Shown here: positions 9,584 through 17,850 of the stretch, piece after piece
Layout of the letters: each line of letters opens with the position of its first letter
How positions within the stretch are numbered: the first letter of the stretch is position 1
Origin: Acidobacteriota bacterium
GTDB lineage: Bacteria; Acidobacteriota; Vicinamibacteria; Vicinamibacterales; UBA8438
Direction of reading: 5' to 3'
DNA length: 31,412 bases
Assembly: GCA_003533545.1 (NCBI GenBank)
Contig: DQEK01000250.1
Span: forward strand, 1-31,412
The notes under the pieces: model-generated
The model's input: only the letters and a program-made list of their open reading frames with translations
Told to the model about the DNA's origin: nothing
The model's database searches: none
Translations under genes and position numbers: made by a program

Positions 9584-10957
9584 TTAGGCTGTCACCGCCG
9601 ACAGCAGGTCGACAAGTCCGGAGACTTTGGGTTGAGACTCAAGGCCACGCAGCCAGGTCAGGGCCTCATTGGCGGTCTGTGGCGACACGACCCTGCCCGC
9701 ACACGCCAAAAATTTTTGGCTAAGCTGGTCGTCGGTGGGAGGATTGGCTGGGTAGCCGCGCGCGCCCTGGACTCGACGTGCGAAGGTCCCTCCGTCACGA
9801 AGCCGCACCGTCACGAGCGCTTCCGTTAAGGCAGGCTGACCGACGCCCACCGCAGCATCCGAACGCATGGTCACCCTGGGCACGAGCGCCTGGGTAACCG
9901 GGTCAGCCAGGCCGCAGGGCTCAAAGGTGGATATGTCGACCCGTCCGTGGGCCAACGCCGAAGCCGCACAGAAATGCATGCTGAACTTACCTTCCAGACC
10001 ACTCTGGGGGCAGTCGTGGATGAGCACGGTTGGAGTGACACTATCCACGACTACCTCGACCGCCTCGACGTCCGCTGCGCCGAAACCGTGTTTGTCTCGC
10101 AGATCGAGCAAGGTGTCGATCGTGGGATGCGTGGCCGCGCATGACGGATACAGCTTCACGGTGATGCCGTTGTCGACAATCTCCCAGACGTGGCCCAGTT
10201 TCAGGATTGACTCATTGACCTTTCGGTCGCATGACCGCATCGCCACCAGCATGCCCTGTCCACCATCGATCGCGTTTGCGGTTGCCGTGCAACCAGCGTC
10301 TGCGAGCTGTGCCGCCAACACGCCATTTCGACCCGCCAGGCCGGCCTGAAGCGGCTTCACCATCGTGCCGAAACTCTCCTTCAAGCCAGACGCTTCGGAG
10401 GCCGCAATCGCCATGCTGCGGGTGACGGTGGCTGCATCCTGCCCGAGTAACCTGGCTGCCGTCGCCGCCGCGCCCACAGTGCCCAGCGTGGCGGTCGCGT
10501 GCCACCCCTGCTCATAATGGGTCGGGTTCATAGTGCGCCCGAGCACCGCCTCGATCTCGAACCCAACACAGAACGCGTCGAGCAGCGCGGCACCATCTGC
10601 CTCGGCGAGCTCGGCGGCCGCCAGTCCGGCAGCCACAAGCGGTGCGCTCGGGTGGGCCATTGACACGAAACACATGTCGTCGAAATCGAGCGCATGTGCC
10701 GCCGTTCCATTCGCTAACGCCGCCCACCCGGCGCCGGTCCGGTCGCCGGTTCCAAAGACTGAACACCTGGGGGCGCCGCCCTCGGCGCGAGCAACGTCTC
10801 GCACCAGACGAGCCGCCGGTTCCATCGACCCTGCGAGCATCACTCCGACGGTGTCAAGCACCGCGTTACACGCGGCGGCACGGGCCTCCTGCGGCACCAC
10901 GGCGGTCACGGCGAACTCACCAAACTGGGTTAACGCCGGCGTATTCCGGTCAGTCAC
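9584..10957 (-). CDS. MmgE/PrpD family protein
   Basis: The 457-residue protein belongs to the family that includes 2-methylcitrate dehydratase (PrpD), cis-aconitate decarboxylase (ACOD1/CadA) and iminodisuccinate epimerase. Typical segments are the N-terminal NAVLDTVGVMLAGS, the ANGTAAHALDFDD motif near residue 90, and FGTMVKPLQAGLAGRNGV in the middle. The substrate cannot be read from sequence. In this cluster a C5/C6 tricarboxylate-related acid or an itaconate derivative is plausible; a PrpD-family gene also sits in the Pseudomonas aeruginosa itaconate locus. The start is GTG with GGGAG eight bases upstream. It lies 77 bases after the amidohydrolase gene. Confidence 0.88.
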   Translation of the reverse strand: MTDRNTPALTQFGEFAVTAVVPQEARAAACNAVLDTVGVMLAGSMEPAARLVRDVARAEGGAPRCSVFGTGDRTGAGWAALANGTAAHALDFDDMCFVSMAHPSAPLVAAGLAAAELAEADGAALLDAFCVGFEIEAVLGRTMNPTHYEQGWHATATLGTVGAAATAARLLGQDAATVTRSMAIAASEASGLKESFGTMVKPLQAGLAGRNGVLAAQLADAGCTATANAIDGGQGMLVAMRSCDRKVNESILKLGHVWEIVDNGITVKLYPSCAATHPTIDTLLDLRDKHGFGAADVEAVEVVVDSVTPTVLIHDCPQSGLEGKFSMHFCAASALAHGRVDISTFEPCGLADPVTQALVPRVTMRSDAAVGVGQPALTEALVTVRLRDGGTFARRVQGARGYPANPPTDDQLSQKFLACAGRVVSPQTANEALTWLRGLESQPKVSGLVDLLSAVTA

Positions 10958-11034
10958 AAAATCACTCCCACTTGTGGATTCAGAGTAACGCTTGCTGGCA
11001 GCCGAACGGACCTCACTTCCCGGCCCAGTACCAG

Positions 11035-12444
11035 TCAGTTGCCGTAAAACGTTGCGATGTCTGCAAGGCGGTCCTGTATCTGAGCTTCGGAAATCCAGCG
11101 CCCGTTGACCATGACCCCAGCTCGTTTGGACACGTTCGCAATATCCTGCATCGGATTCTCCGTCAGGAGTAACAGGTCAGCCCGGTGACCGACCGCCACC
11201 GACCCGAATTCGTCGGTCAAATCGAAATATTCGGCCGCACGCCGAGTCCCGCTTTCGAGCACTTGGTAGGGAGTCATCCCGAGATCCACCCACAGGCCCA
11301 TCTCGCGGTGCATGGCGAAACCGGGCACACTGAAAACCTGCGGTGAATCTGTGCCAAGCAGAATCCTGGCACCACCCTCGTGCAGCGCTTTCAAAATGAT
11401 CCGCCGGAGTTCGCGCACCCGACGGTTGATCGACGCGTTGCTGTTCCCCCGCCGGTCATCCACGGCCCCACTCCACTGTTCCACCGTTTCCGGAGGCATG
11501 TACCGCACCTCGGGCCGCGTCGTACGAAGCTCTGCGGCGGCTTGGTCACCGAAGAAAGCCGTTTCCCAAAGCACCATCGTGGGCACCACCCAGGCACCGG
11601 CCGTACGGGTCGCATCCACGAGCTCGGGTATGCGACGCTCATCGACAACGTTCACGAGCTCGCCGACATCCTGCGAGACGGGTGATTCGGTCGGATGTCC
11701 CGCTATTGGCGCCAAAGCCTGAATGTAGTTATCCAGGTGCTCAATCGACGCCTGTCCCGATCCGAGCGCGCGCAGCAAACCAACCTCGTCTGGCACGTGA
11801 CCGCCAAAGGGGATACCAATCTCATTCGCCGTGGTGGCCACCGCGTCGAAAACGTCGCGGCTGAGCCCTTCGTGAATCTTTATTAAATCGTAACCAGACT
11901 GCTTGTACTCACGTGTCAGCTGTCCTCCCTGCTCGGGGGTGGTAACCCGACCCCCGCTCATTGGCGTACTTCCCACGAACAAACGGGGACCGATGGTCTC
12001 GCCACGGGCGATCTGGTCACGCATCGTGAACTGCGCCCGATTGCCTTGCATCCCGCGAACCGTCGTCACACCGTTGGCGACGTAAAGAAACAGCAGATTC
12101 TTGGTGTCAGCGGGTAACAGGGGTCGACCCGGCAAATGCCCGTGCATCTCGACCAACCCTGGCATTAAATAGAGACCCGCTGCCTCAACGACCTCAACCT
12201 CGTCGCCGACCTCAACTTCATCGGTCGGAACAATTGATACGATGCGGCGGTCGGCGACGACCACGGTCTGGTCCTCGAGCACGACCGCGCCACCGGAACC
12301 ACGCATCGGCAAGACGTTAACCCCAACGAACGCAACATCGCCGTCGACGACCGGTAGCGGGTCGCCGCAACCGGTCACCAGGGTCGAGACGCACGTCAAG
12401 GCCACCAAACCACGCCTCGACGTCAACGTCTTGTGCACTCTCAC
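11035..12444 (-). CDS. Imidazolonepropionase-like amidohydrolase, lipoprotein
   Basis: The product is a metal-dependent amidohydrolase of the prolidase/imidazolonepropionase type, about 469 residues. All ligand positions are visible: HGH (H101, H103), K189 in DLIKIHEG, H216 in FGGHVPDE, H236 in SIEHLDNY and D366 in LLGTDSPQ. The N terminus is a lipoprotein signal (hydrophobic core then LVTGC, lipid Cys at C26), so it should be anchored outside the cytoplasm. The GTG at 12444 is chosen because GAGGAGGG lies five bases upstream; another in-frame GTG at 12462 has no such site. Such enzymes often hydrolyse dipeptide or cyclic amide bonds. It is the only clearly exported member of an otherwise cytoplasmic CoA-pathway cluster. 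Confidence 0.87.
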   Translation of the reverse strand: MRVHKTLTSRRGLVALTCVSTLVTGCGDPLPVVDGDVAFVGVNVLPMRGSGGAVVLEDQTVVVADRRIVSIVPTDEVEVGDEVEVVEAAGLYLMPGLVEMHGHLPGRPLLPADTKNLLFLYVANGVTTVRGMQGNRAQFTMRDQIARGETIGPRLFVGSTPMSGGRVTTPEQGGQLTREYKQSGYDLIKIHEGLSRDVFDAVATTANEIGIPFGGHVPDEVGLLRALGSGQASIEHLDNYIQALAPIAGHPTESPVSQDVGELVNVVDERRIPELVDATRTAGAWVVPTMVLWETAFFGDQAAAELRTTRPEVRYMPPETVEQWSGAVDDRRGNSNASINRRVRELRRIILKALHEGGARILLGTDSPQVFSVPGFAMHREMGLWVDLGMTPYQVLESGTRRAAEYFDLTDEFGSVAVGHRADLLLLTENPMQDIANVSKRAGVMVNGRWISEAQIQDRLADIATFYGN

Positions 12445-12492
12445 GGGTCCCTCCTCGTCCACCGTCCTTCTGAAAACACGAGCCGGTCCCGT

Positions 12493-12996
12493 CTACGCTT
12501 CCGGCGTCGACGGACGAAACCGCGGCGGTACGTGACCGCGCTTATACACCATGAACGTCCGTTTGAATGCGATGACGATCTTACCGTCCTGGTTGAACCC
12601 CGTCGATTTCACCGTCACGATACCCACTGTTGGACGCGACTGTGATTCCCGTTTCGCCAAAACCTCACTCTGCGAGTAGATCGTGTCTCCGTCGAAGACC
12701 GGATTCGGCAACCGCACCTCATCCCAGCCAAGATTAGCCATCACATTCTGAGACAGGTCGATGACTGACTGACCTGTAACGACCGCCAGTGTAAACGTCG
12801 AGTCGACGAGTGTTCGACCGTAGGGGGTATTGGCCGCGAACGCGTGGTCAAAGTGAATCGGATTCGTGTTCATAGAAAGTAACGTGGCCCAGGTGTTGTC
12901 GGCCGCTAACACGGTCCGACCCAGCGGGTGCTCGTAGATGTCACCGACCTCAAAATCTTCGTACACCCTTCCGGTCCATCCCTCTTTCACGGGCAT
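12493..12996 (-). CDS. MaoC-type enoyl-CoA hydratase, mesaconyl/itaconyl-CoA hydratase-like
   Basis: The 167-residue hot-dog-fold protein would add water to an enoyl-CoA. Its catalytic helix reads MNTNPIHFD, with N43 where typical (R)-specific hydratases have Asp, and with H48 and D50 conserved. The MNTxP(I/L)H form recurs, from memory, in mesaconyl- and itaconyl-CoA hydratase-like proteins. Later signatures such as NPVFDGDTIYSQSEV are typical of the family. The ATG at 12996 has an excellent AAGGAG seven bases upstream. A TTG at 13026 would give ten extra residues and is unlikely. In this cluster the likely reaction is itaconyl-CoA (or mesaconyl-CoA) to citramalyl-CoA, feeding the CitE-like lyase. 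Confidence 0.86.
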   Translation of the reverse strand: MPVKEGWTGRVYEDFEVGDIYEHPLGRTVLAADNTWATLLSMNTNPIHFDHAFAANTPYGRTLVDSTFTLAVVTGQSVIDLSQNVMANLGWDEVRLPNPVFDGDTIYSQSEVLAKRESQSRPTVGIVTVKSTGFNQDGKIVIAFKRTFMVYKRGHVPPRFRPSTPEA

Positions 12997-13050
12997 TTGT
13001 GACTCCTTGGAAATGGCGGCCGCCAAGTGTCCGCAGCCGAATTCAAACTC

Positions 13051-13066
13051 CGGACCTCAGGGTCCG
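13051..13066. other. Intercistronic hairpin between CoA-transferase and MaoC genes
   Basis: CGGACC-TCAG-GGTCCG is a perfect six-pair stem with a four-base loop in the 88-base gap between the CoA-transferase stop and the hydratase start. No T-run follows on either strand. It might be an mRNA stability or processing element, or chance. Confidence 0.25.
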
Positions 13067-13084
13067 AACACGCCACGACTCGTT

Positions 13085-14263
13085 CTAGACGACCCCTTCG
13101 TCGTGCCACCCAGCAATCGTCGAGGTATTGAAACCTAATTCATCCAAAATGGCGTCTGTCTGGGCACCAAGTGCCGGCACCGGACCCATGACCGGCTCCA
13201 CCCCGGTGATTGACGCCGGCGGCTCACTCGCTCGGATAGGTCCAACCGGGGTGTCCACTTCGTGCCACCGCCCACGGGCGCTCAGCTGGGGATGCTCTGA
13301 AAACTGATGCACCGTTCGTAGACGGCCGTTCGCAATACACGCGGTCTCAAGACGCTCGAGAATCGCCGGCGTCGAGAGTGTTACGAACACCGATTCGATT
13401 TCGGCATCCAGCGCTACGTGGTGCTCGACCCGCGAAGCATTCGATACAAACCGGGGGTCGGTCGCCAACTCCGGACGCCGGAGCACAGAGCCGCAGAACG
13501 CGAGCCACTCCGGTTCATTCTGGATGCCGAGGTACACGATGTCGCCATCGCCACCGGCGAACGGGCCGTAGGGCGCAATCACCGCATGCCGTGCACCAGA
13601 GCGTTGTGGGGCTGTCCCGCCGTAGACACCGTAATACACCGGATAGCTCATCCACTCGCCCAGTGCTTCAAGCATTGAGACCTCGAGCGCGGTGCCCTTC
13701 CCCGTGCGCTCACGCATCAGCAAGGCGGTCAAAACACCCGAGTAGGCGTACATACCGGCCGCGATATCCGCGACTGAAATACCCACTTTTGCTGGTTCCT
13801 CTGGGGTCCCCGTGATGGACAGCAGACCTGCCTCGGCTTGGACCAACAGGTCGTAAGCCTTCCGGTTTCGGTATGGACCGGTCGAGCCATATCCTGAGAT
13901 CTCACACACGACGAGTCGGGAGTACGCTGCACGCAAGGCCTCCGCCGCGAGCCCGAGTCGTCCGGTCGCCCCCGGCGCCAGGTTCTGCACGAACACGTCA
14001 GCGCGCTCAAGAAGGCGCCGCACTACCTCCGAAGCATCCGGATGTTTCAGGTTGAGTGTCAAAGATTCTTTCGACCTATTCAGCCAGACAAAATGTGATG
14101 ACTCGCCGAGGACGGTGGCATCGTAACTACGAGCGAAGTCCCCCACTCCGGGACGTTCAATTTTGATCACCCTCGCTCCTAGATCGGCCAACTGCCTGGT
14201 AGCGAACGGCGCGGCTACCGCCTGCTCGAGCGATAGTACGGTGACCCCCTCCAGTGGTTGCAT
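13085..14263 (-). CDS. CaiB/BaiF family (type III) CoA-transferase
   Basis: The 392-residue cytoplasmic enzyme moves CoA between carboxylic acids. It shows the family N terminus (PLEGVTVLSLEQAVAAPFATRQLADLGARVIKIE region), LNRSKESLTLNLK, FVQNLAPGA, and the catalytic Asp, D166, in KVGISVADIAAGMYA. Succinyl-CoA to itaconate (or mesaconate) transfer is the best candidate given the MaoC and CitE-like genes. Formyl-, benzylsuccinate- or carnitine-type roles lack supporting neighbours. The ATG shares one base with the TGA of the acyl-CoA dehydrogenase gene upstream (TGATG) and has no ribosome-binding site of its own, so translation is probably coupled. Confidence 0.9.
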   Translation of the reverse strand: MQPLEGVTVLSLEQAVAAPFATRQLADLGARVIKIERPGVGDFARSYDATVLGESSHFVWLNRSKESLTLNLKHPDASEVVRRLLERADVFVQNLAPGATGRLGLAAEALRAAYSRLVVCEISGYGSTGPYRNRKAYDLLVQAEAGLLSITGTPEEPAKVGISVADIAAGMYAYSGVLTALLMRERTGKGTALEVSMLEALGEWMSYPVYYGVYGGTAPQRSGARHAVIAPYGPFAGGDGDIVYLGIQNEPEWLAFCGSVLRRPELATDPRFVSNASRVEHHVALDAEIESVFVTLSTPAILERLETACIANGRLRTVHQFSEHPQLSARGRWHEVDTPVGPIRASEPPASITGVEPVMGPVPALGAQTDAILDELGFNTSTIAGWHDEGVV

Positions 14264-15420
14264 CAGAACGAACGTGGCATTCCCAGCACGTGCTGGCCGA
14301 TGTAGGACAGGATCAGATTGGTCGAGATGGGGGCCGTCTGATACAAGCGGGTCTCACGGAACTTCCGCTCAATATCGTATTCCTCAGCGAACCCGAAGCC
14401 ACCGTAGGTCTGCATTGTGACGTTCGCCGCTTCCCAGGACGCATCCGCCGCTAGAAGCTTCGCCATGTTGGCTTCGGCTCCGCACGGCAGGTCGCTGTCG
14501 AAGAGTTCCGCCGCGCGGATGCGCATCAAGTCGGCCGCTTCGACGTTGACATGGGCCCTGGCAATCGGAAACTGGATGCCTTGATTTTGTCCTATCGGAC
14601 GCCCGAAGACTACGCGGTCTCCCGCGTACTTACAGGCCCGGTCAACAAACCAGCGCCCGTCACCGACACACTCGGCCGCGATCAGAATCCGCTCTGCGTT
14701 CAGACCGTCGAGCAGATATCGGAAGCCTTTCCCCTCTTCGCCGATTCGGTTCTCAACCGGCACTTCGAGATTGTCGAAGAAGACTTCGGTAGTGGCGTGA
14801 TTAATCATTGCGCGAATCGGCACCACAGTCATGCCATTGCCAATTGCGCTCTTGAGGTCAACCAGCAACACTGACAACCCGTCGGTCTTCTTTTTAACCT
14901 CTTCGAGGGGCGTCGTCCGAGCCACAAGTAGCATTAAATCCGAGTACTCGACCCGTGAGATCCAGACCTTTTGGCCGTTAACCAGATAGCGATCGCCTTT
15001 TCGGACCGCGACAGTCTTCATCTGCGTGGTATCGGTACCGGTGGTCGGTTCGGTCACTCCGAAGGCCTGGAGACGAAGCTCTCCGTTCGCGATCTTCGGT
15101 AGATAGTGCTGTCGCTGTGACTCTGACCCGTGACGTAACAGGGTGCCCATGATGTACATCTGTGCGTGGCACGCAGCCGAATTCCCACCCGACCGATTGA
15201 CCTCCTCAAGGATGATGGACGCTTCGGCGATACCCAGCCCAGACCCACCAAGCTCTTCTGGGATCAGCGCAGCCAAATACCCGGCTTCCGTTAGTGCCTT
15301 AACAAACTCCTCCGGATACGCCTCCTGCGCATCGAGCTTCCTCCAGTAAGCATCCGGAAACCGTGAGCACAACTCGCGCACGGCAGTCCTCAAATCGGTG
15401 TGTAATTCACTATTGGACAC
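14263..15420 (-). CDS. Acyl-CoA dehydrogenase family protein lacking the YEGT glutamate
   Basis: The 385-residue FAD enzyme has the full acyl-CoA dehydrogenase layout: ELGGSGLG, FGVTEPTTGTDT (about residues 120-131), WISRVEYSD, FGRPIGQNQGIQ, and YGGFGFAEEYDIERKFR. Where most members have the catalytic base in YEGTSE, this one reads YQTAPIST (Y360, Q361). A Glu is available in helix G (LNAERILIA, E243), the position used by isovaleryl-CoA and long-chain dehydrogenases. It could oxidise a branched or dicarboxylic acyl-CoA, but the substrate is not evident. The GTG start has GGAG at good spacing. It lies 34 bases after the Dam-like gene and overlaps the CoA-transferase start by one base. Confidence 0.9.
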   Translation of the reverse strand: MSNSELHTDLRTAVRELCSRFPDAYWRKLDAQEAYPEEFVKALTEAGYLAALIPEELGGSGLGIAEASIILEEVNRSGGNSAACHAQMYIMGTLLRHGSESQRQHYLPKIANGELRLQAFGVTEPTTGTDTTQMKTVAVRKGDRYLVNGQKVWISRVEYSDLMLLVARTTPLEEVKKKTDGLSVLLVDLKSAIGNGMTVVPIRAMINHATTEVFFDNLEVPVENRIGEEGKGFRYLLDGLNAERILIAAECVGDGRWFVDRACKYAGDRVVFGRPIGQNQGIQFPIARAHVNVEAADLMRIRAAELFDSDLPCGAEANMAKLLAADASWEAANVTMQTYGGFGFAEEYDIERKFRETRLYQTAPISTNLILSYIGQHVLGMPRSF

Positions 15421-15454
15421 AATTGCTCCGTTAGCCAGGAATCGACGCTCGCGA

Positions 15455-16432
15455 TCAATCCCTACGTTGAATGTTGGAAATTAGATACTCACCCACCAGT
15501 CCGCGAGCACTGCCGCGGGAATTGATGGACCGGCGGGCTGAGACCTTGTACGCGCGGAGTCCGGCCGCGCGGGCCACCACGTTGTCCACGTACAACGCGG
15601 TTATTGCCGGCGTGATCGAATTGCTCAGCAGTACGTAACATCCTCGCCGTGCCAATTCGATGACCACTTGCTGAAGACGACACTGAGAAGCTGAGGAAAA
15701 CCCTCCCGACGTGTAAGCCGTAAACGACGCCGTCGCACTGACAGGCGCGTACGGGGGGTCGAAGTAGATGAAATCTCCAGGCATCGCCCACTCGCACACC
15801 GACTGAAAATCGTCCTCACGGATCTCAACGCCGGGCCTCGACAGGACTCCCGAAACCCGCCGGAGGTTTCCAGCATCGCAGATCCGCGGATTCACATAAC
15901 GACCGATGGGGACGTTGAACCCCCCCGCTGCGTTCAATCTAAACAGACCATTGAAACCGGTACGATTCAGATAGATCAGCATCGCGGCGAGGCCAGGCGT
16001 GTACCGCTCACCCCATCGCCCGTTAGTCAACGACAGCTTCCGGCGCCCTGGATTGAAACGCTCGTCCCGCACTCGATAATACGTGTCGTTCGGGTCAGAA
16101 GCGTGGGCCGCCGCAAGACGCCGCAGACTGCGGATCACGCGCGGCGCTTCGCGACACACCGCCAGCCAGCACCCAACTAGGTCCGCGTTGTTGTCCATCA
16201 GTACCGCTCGGCGCCCGGAAAGCAGCCCCCGGTTCTGCAGGTCACAAAACAGGGCACCACTTCCGAGAAACGGCTCACAATAGGCACCAAAACGAGGTGG
16301 TTGAAAGCGAGCGAGCTGCGGCAAGAGCTGCCGCTTACCCCCCGCCCACTTCAAGAACGGACGGATCTCGACGTGGGAGCTTGCCGCTGGCCGCCTCGAG
16401 GTGGCTCGGCTCCGGGCCGGTACAGTGGTCAT
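15455..16432 (-). CDS. DNA adenine methylase, Dam (D12 class) type
   Basis: The 325-residue enzyme would methylate adenine N6 in DNA. It has the D12-class order: PFLKWAGGKRQ (residues 25-35), EPFLGSGA (53-60, SAM binding), LNRTGFNGLFRLN (155-167) and catalytic DPPY (225-228). The DPPY segment continues YAPVSATASFTAY, very close to E. coli Dam, so GATC is the likely target. No restriction endonuclease is adjacent, so it looks like an orphan regulatory or housekeeping methylase. The ATG at 16432 is preferred because upstream in-frame codons resemble no family N terminus; no clear ribosome-binding site is seen. A perfect inverted repeat CCCGCC-A-GGCGGG (16443-16455) lies just upstream. Confidence 0.92.
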   Translation of the reverse strand: MTTVPARSRATSRRPAASSHVEIRPFLKWAGGKRQLLPQLARFQPPRFGAYCEPFLGSGALFCDLQNRGLLSGRRAVLMDNNADLVGCWLAVCREAPRVIRSLRRLAAAHASDPNDTYYRVRDERFNPGRRKLSLTNGRWGERYTPGLAAMLIYLNRTGFNGLFRLNAAGGFNVPIGRYVNPRICDAGNLRRVSGVLSRPGVEIREDDFQSVCEWAMPGDFIYFDPPYAPVSATASFTAYTSGGFSSASQCRLQQVVIELARRGCYVLLSNSITPAITALYVDNVVARAAGLRAYKVSARRSINSRGSARGLVGEYLISNIQRRD

Positions 16433-16572
16433 TTTTTCGTAGCCCGCCAGGCGGGTGAATAGCTCGCAAATGATAGCACGGGAAGGGGATAGCTCTCTCA
16501 CTGGACTCCCGTGAACGAGCGCCGCACACACGTGTGAATCAAGGAACTTCGGAGACACGACGCGCGCTTTCC

Positions 16573-16578
16573 TATAAT
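16573..16578 (+). promoter_or_regulatory. -10 box TATAAT, leaderless arrangement before the NamZ-like gene
   Basis: A perfect TATAAT ends exactly six bases before the GTG at 16585. Transcription would then begin at or within a base or two of the start codon, and there is no Shine-Dalgarno sequence. The same TATAAT-N6-GTG layout occurs at 19589. Confidence 0.55.
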
Positions 16579-16584
16579 GCAGTC

Positions 16585-17742
16585 GTGCCGGTCACACTCG
16601 GGTCCGCCCGTCTTGCATCGCGCCTCGGCGGCCAGCGAATTGGTCTCCTTGCCAACCAAGCATCGGTCGACGCATCCTTTCGCCATGTGGCCAAGGTCGT
16701 CTCCTCACTTCCAGGAGTCACCTTAGCGGCGCTTTTCGGGCCACAGCACGGCTTCTGGTCCGACGTACAAGACAACATGATCGAGACCGGTCATGCTCGC
16801 CATTCCAATCTCAACGTACCAATCTACTCGTTGTACGGCGCGACCCGCGAGCCTTCCGGGGAGATGCTAGAAGGATTGGACCTACTTGTCGTCGACTTGC
16901 AGGACGTCGGCACGCGGGTCTACACCTACATCCACACAATGACCAACTGCCTGCGGGCATGCGCCCGCTATGGGGTTCCAGTGGTCATATGCGACCGCCC
17001 CAACCCCGTCGGAGGAATCCGCATCGAAGGGGGGATGCTGGAACCGGGATTCGAGTCATTTGTTGGGCTCTACCGAATTCCGCTCCGGCACGGACTGACG
17101 ATCGGCGAACTAGCCCAACTCTGTAACAACGCTTTTGGCCTCAACGCATCACTAGAGGTCCTACCTCTAAACAACTGGAGCCGAGAGATGTATCACGATG
17201 AGACGGGGTTACCGTGGGTCCTACCGTCTCCGAATCTCCCCACCCTCCAGACCGCCGTTGTCTATCCCGGCATGGTGCTTCTCGAAGGAACGAACCTGTC
17301 AGAAGGGCGGGGCACGACGCTCCCGTTCGAACTGGTCGGGGCACCCTGGTTGGGTGCCCACGGGGTCACGCACGCCATGAATGCACTCGGCCTACCTGGC
17401 GTATGCTTCCGTCCAGCTGAGTTTCAGCCAACGTTCCAAAAACATGCCGGACAAACGTGCGGCGGATGCCAGCTGCACGTCACCGACCGCACCGCATTCC
17501 GACCGGTGTTAACAGCCGTGGCACTGCTTGAGGTTTGTCGGCGCCTAGCCCCCGACCGGTTCGCCTGGCGACAACCACCGTACGAGTACGAAACGGTCAT
17601 TCCGCCGATCGACATCCTCTGGGGCTGTGACCGCTTGAGACGCCAGCTCGAGAACGATGTCTCGTTTACGAAAATTGCAGAGGAATGGACTGCCGATCTC
17701 CAAGCGTTCGAACGTCTGCGCGCGCGCTATCTCCTTTACTGA
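16585..17742 (+). CDS. NamZ-like exo-beta-N-acetylmuramidase (DUF1343, GH171)
   Basis: The 385-residue protein matches the DUF1343 family whose Bacillus subtilis member NamZ (YbbC) removes terminal N-acetylmuramic acid from peptidoglycan fragments. Family signatures are RIGLLANQASVD, LFGPQHGFWSD (about 50-60), LVVDLQDVGTRVYTYIHT, CDRPNPVGG, and NLSEGRGTTLPFELVGAPW. No signal peptide is visible in the chosen start or in the 17 codons upstream, so it would act in the cytoplasm on imported muropeptides. The GTG at 16585 is chosen because a perfect TATAAT lies six bases before it and the family match begins soon after. The ATG at 16534 would place that -10 box inside the coding region. Confidence 0.88.
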   Translation: MPVTLGSARLASRLGGQRIGLLANQASVDASFRHVAKVVSSLPGVTLAALFGPQHGFWSDVQDNMIETGHARHSNLNVPIYSLYGATREPSGEMLEGLDLLVVDLQDVGTRVYTYIHTMTNCLRACARYGVPVVICDRPNPVGGIRIEGGMLEPGFESFVGLYRIPLRHGLTIGELAQLCNNAFGLNASLEVLPLNNWSREMYHDETGLPWVLPSPNLPTLQTAVVYPGMVLLEGTNLSEGRGTTLPFELVGAPWLGAHGVTHAMNALGLPGVCFRPAEFQPTFQKHAGQTCGGCQLHVTDRTAFRPVLTAVALLEVCRRLAPDRFAWRQPPYEYETVIPPIDILWGCDRLRRQLENDVSFTKIAEEWTADLQAFERLRARYLLY

Positions 17743-17850
17743 CCGAAACGTACCCGATACCATCGACGCCTCCCAACGAGGGTCGACTGCAGGACAACTG
17801 GTAAAGACCACGACCACCATCAGGAAAGACACCCCGGGCACAACCCGACC

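Noticed and set aside
9867..10349. 160-residue open frame opposite the MmgE/PrpD gene
   Set aside because: It is a shadow of the real gene with Ser/Thr/Ala-biased low-complexity composition.
12997..13026. TTG start giving a longer MaoC protein
   Set aside because: The internal ATG at 12996 has an ideal AAGGAG and matches the family N terminus.
8695..15420. Autotrophic 3-hydroxypropionate bicycle genes (mesaconyl-CoA transferase, hydratase, malyl-CoA lyase)
   Set aside because: The hydratase is half the length of the Chloroflexus enzyme, and propionyl-CoA carboxylase or malonyl-CoA reductase genes are absent here.
16443..16455. Inverted repeat CCCGCC-A-GGCGGG as an operator
   Set aside because: It is one short GC palindrome with no second copy in the region; chance is likely in GC-rich DNA.
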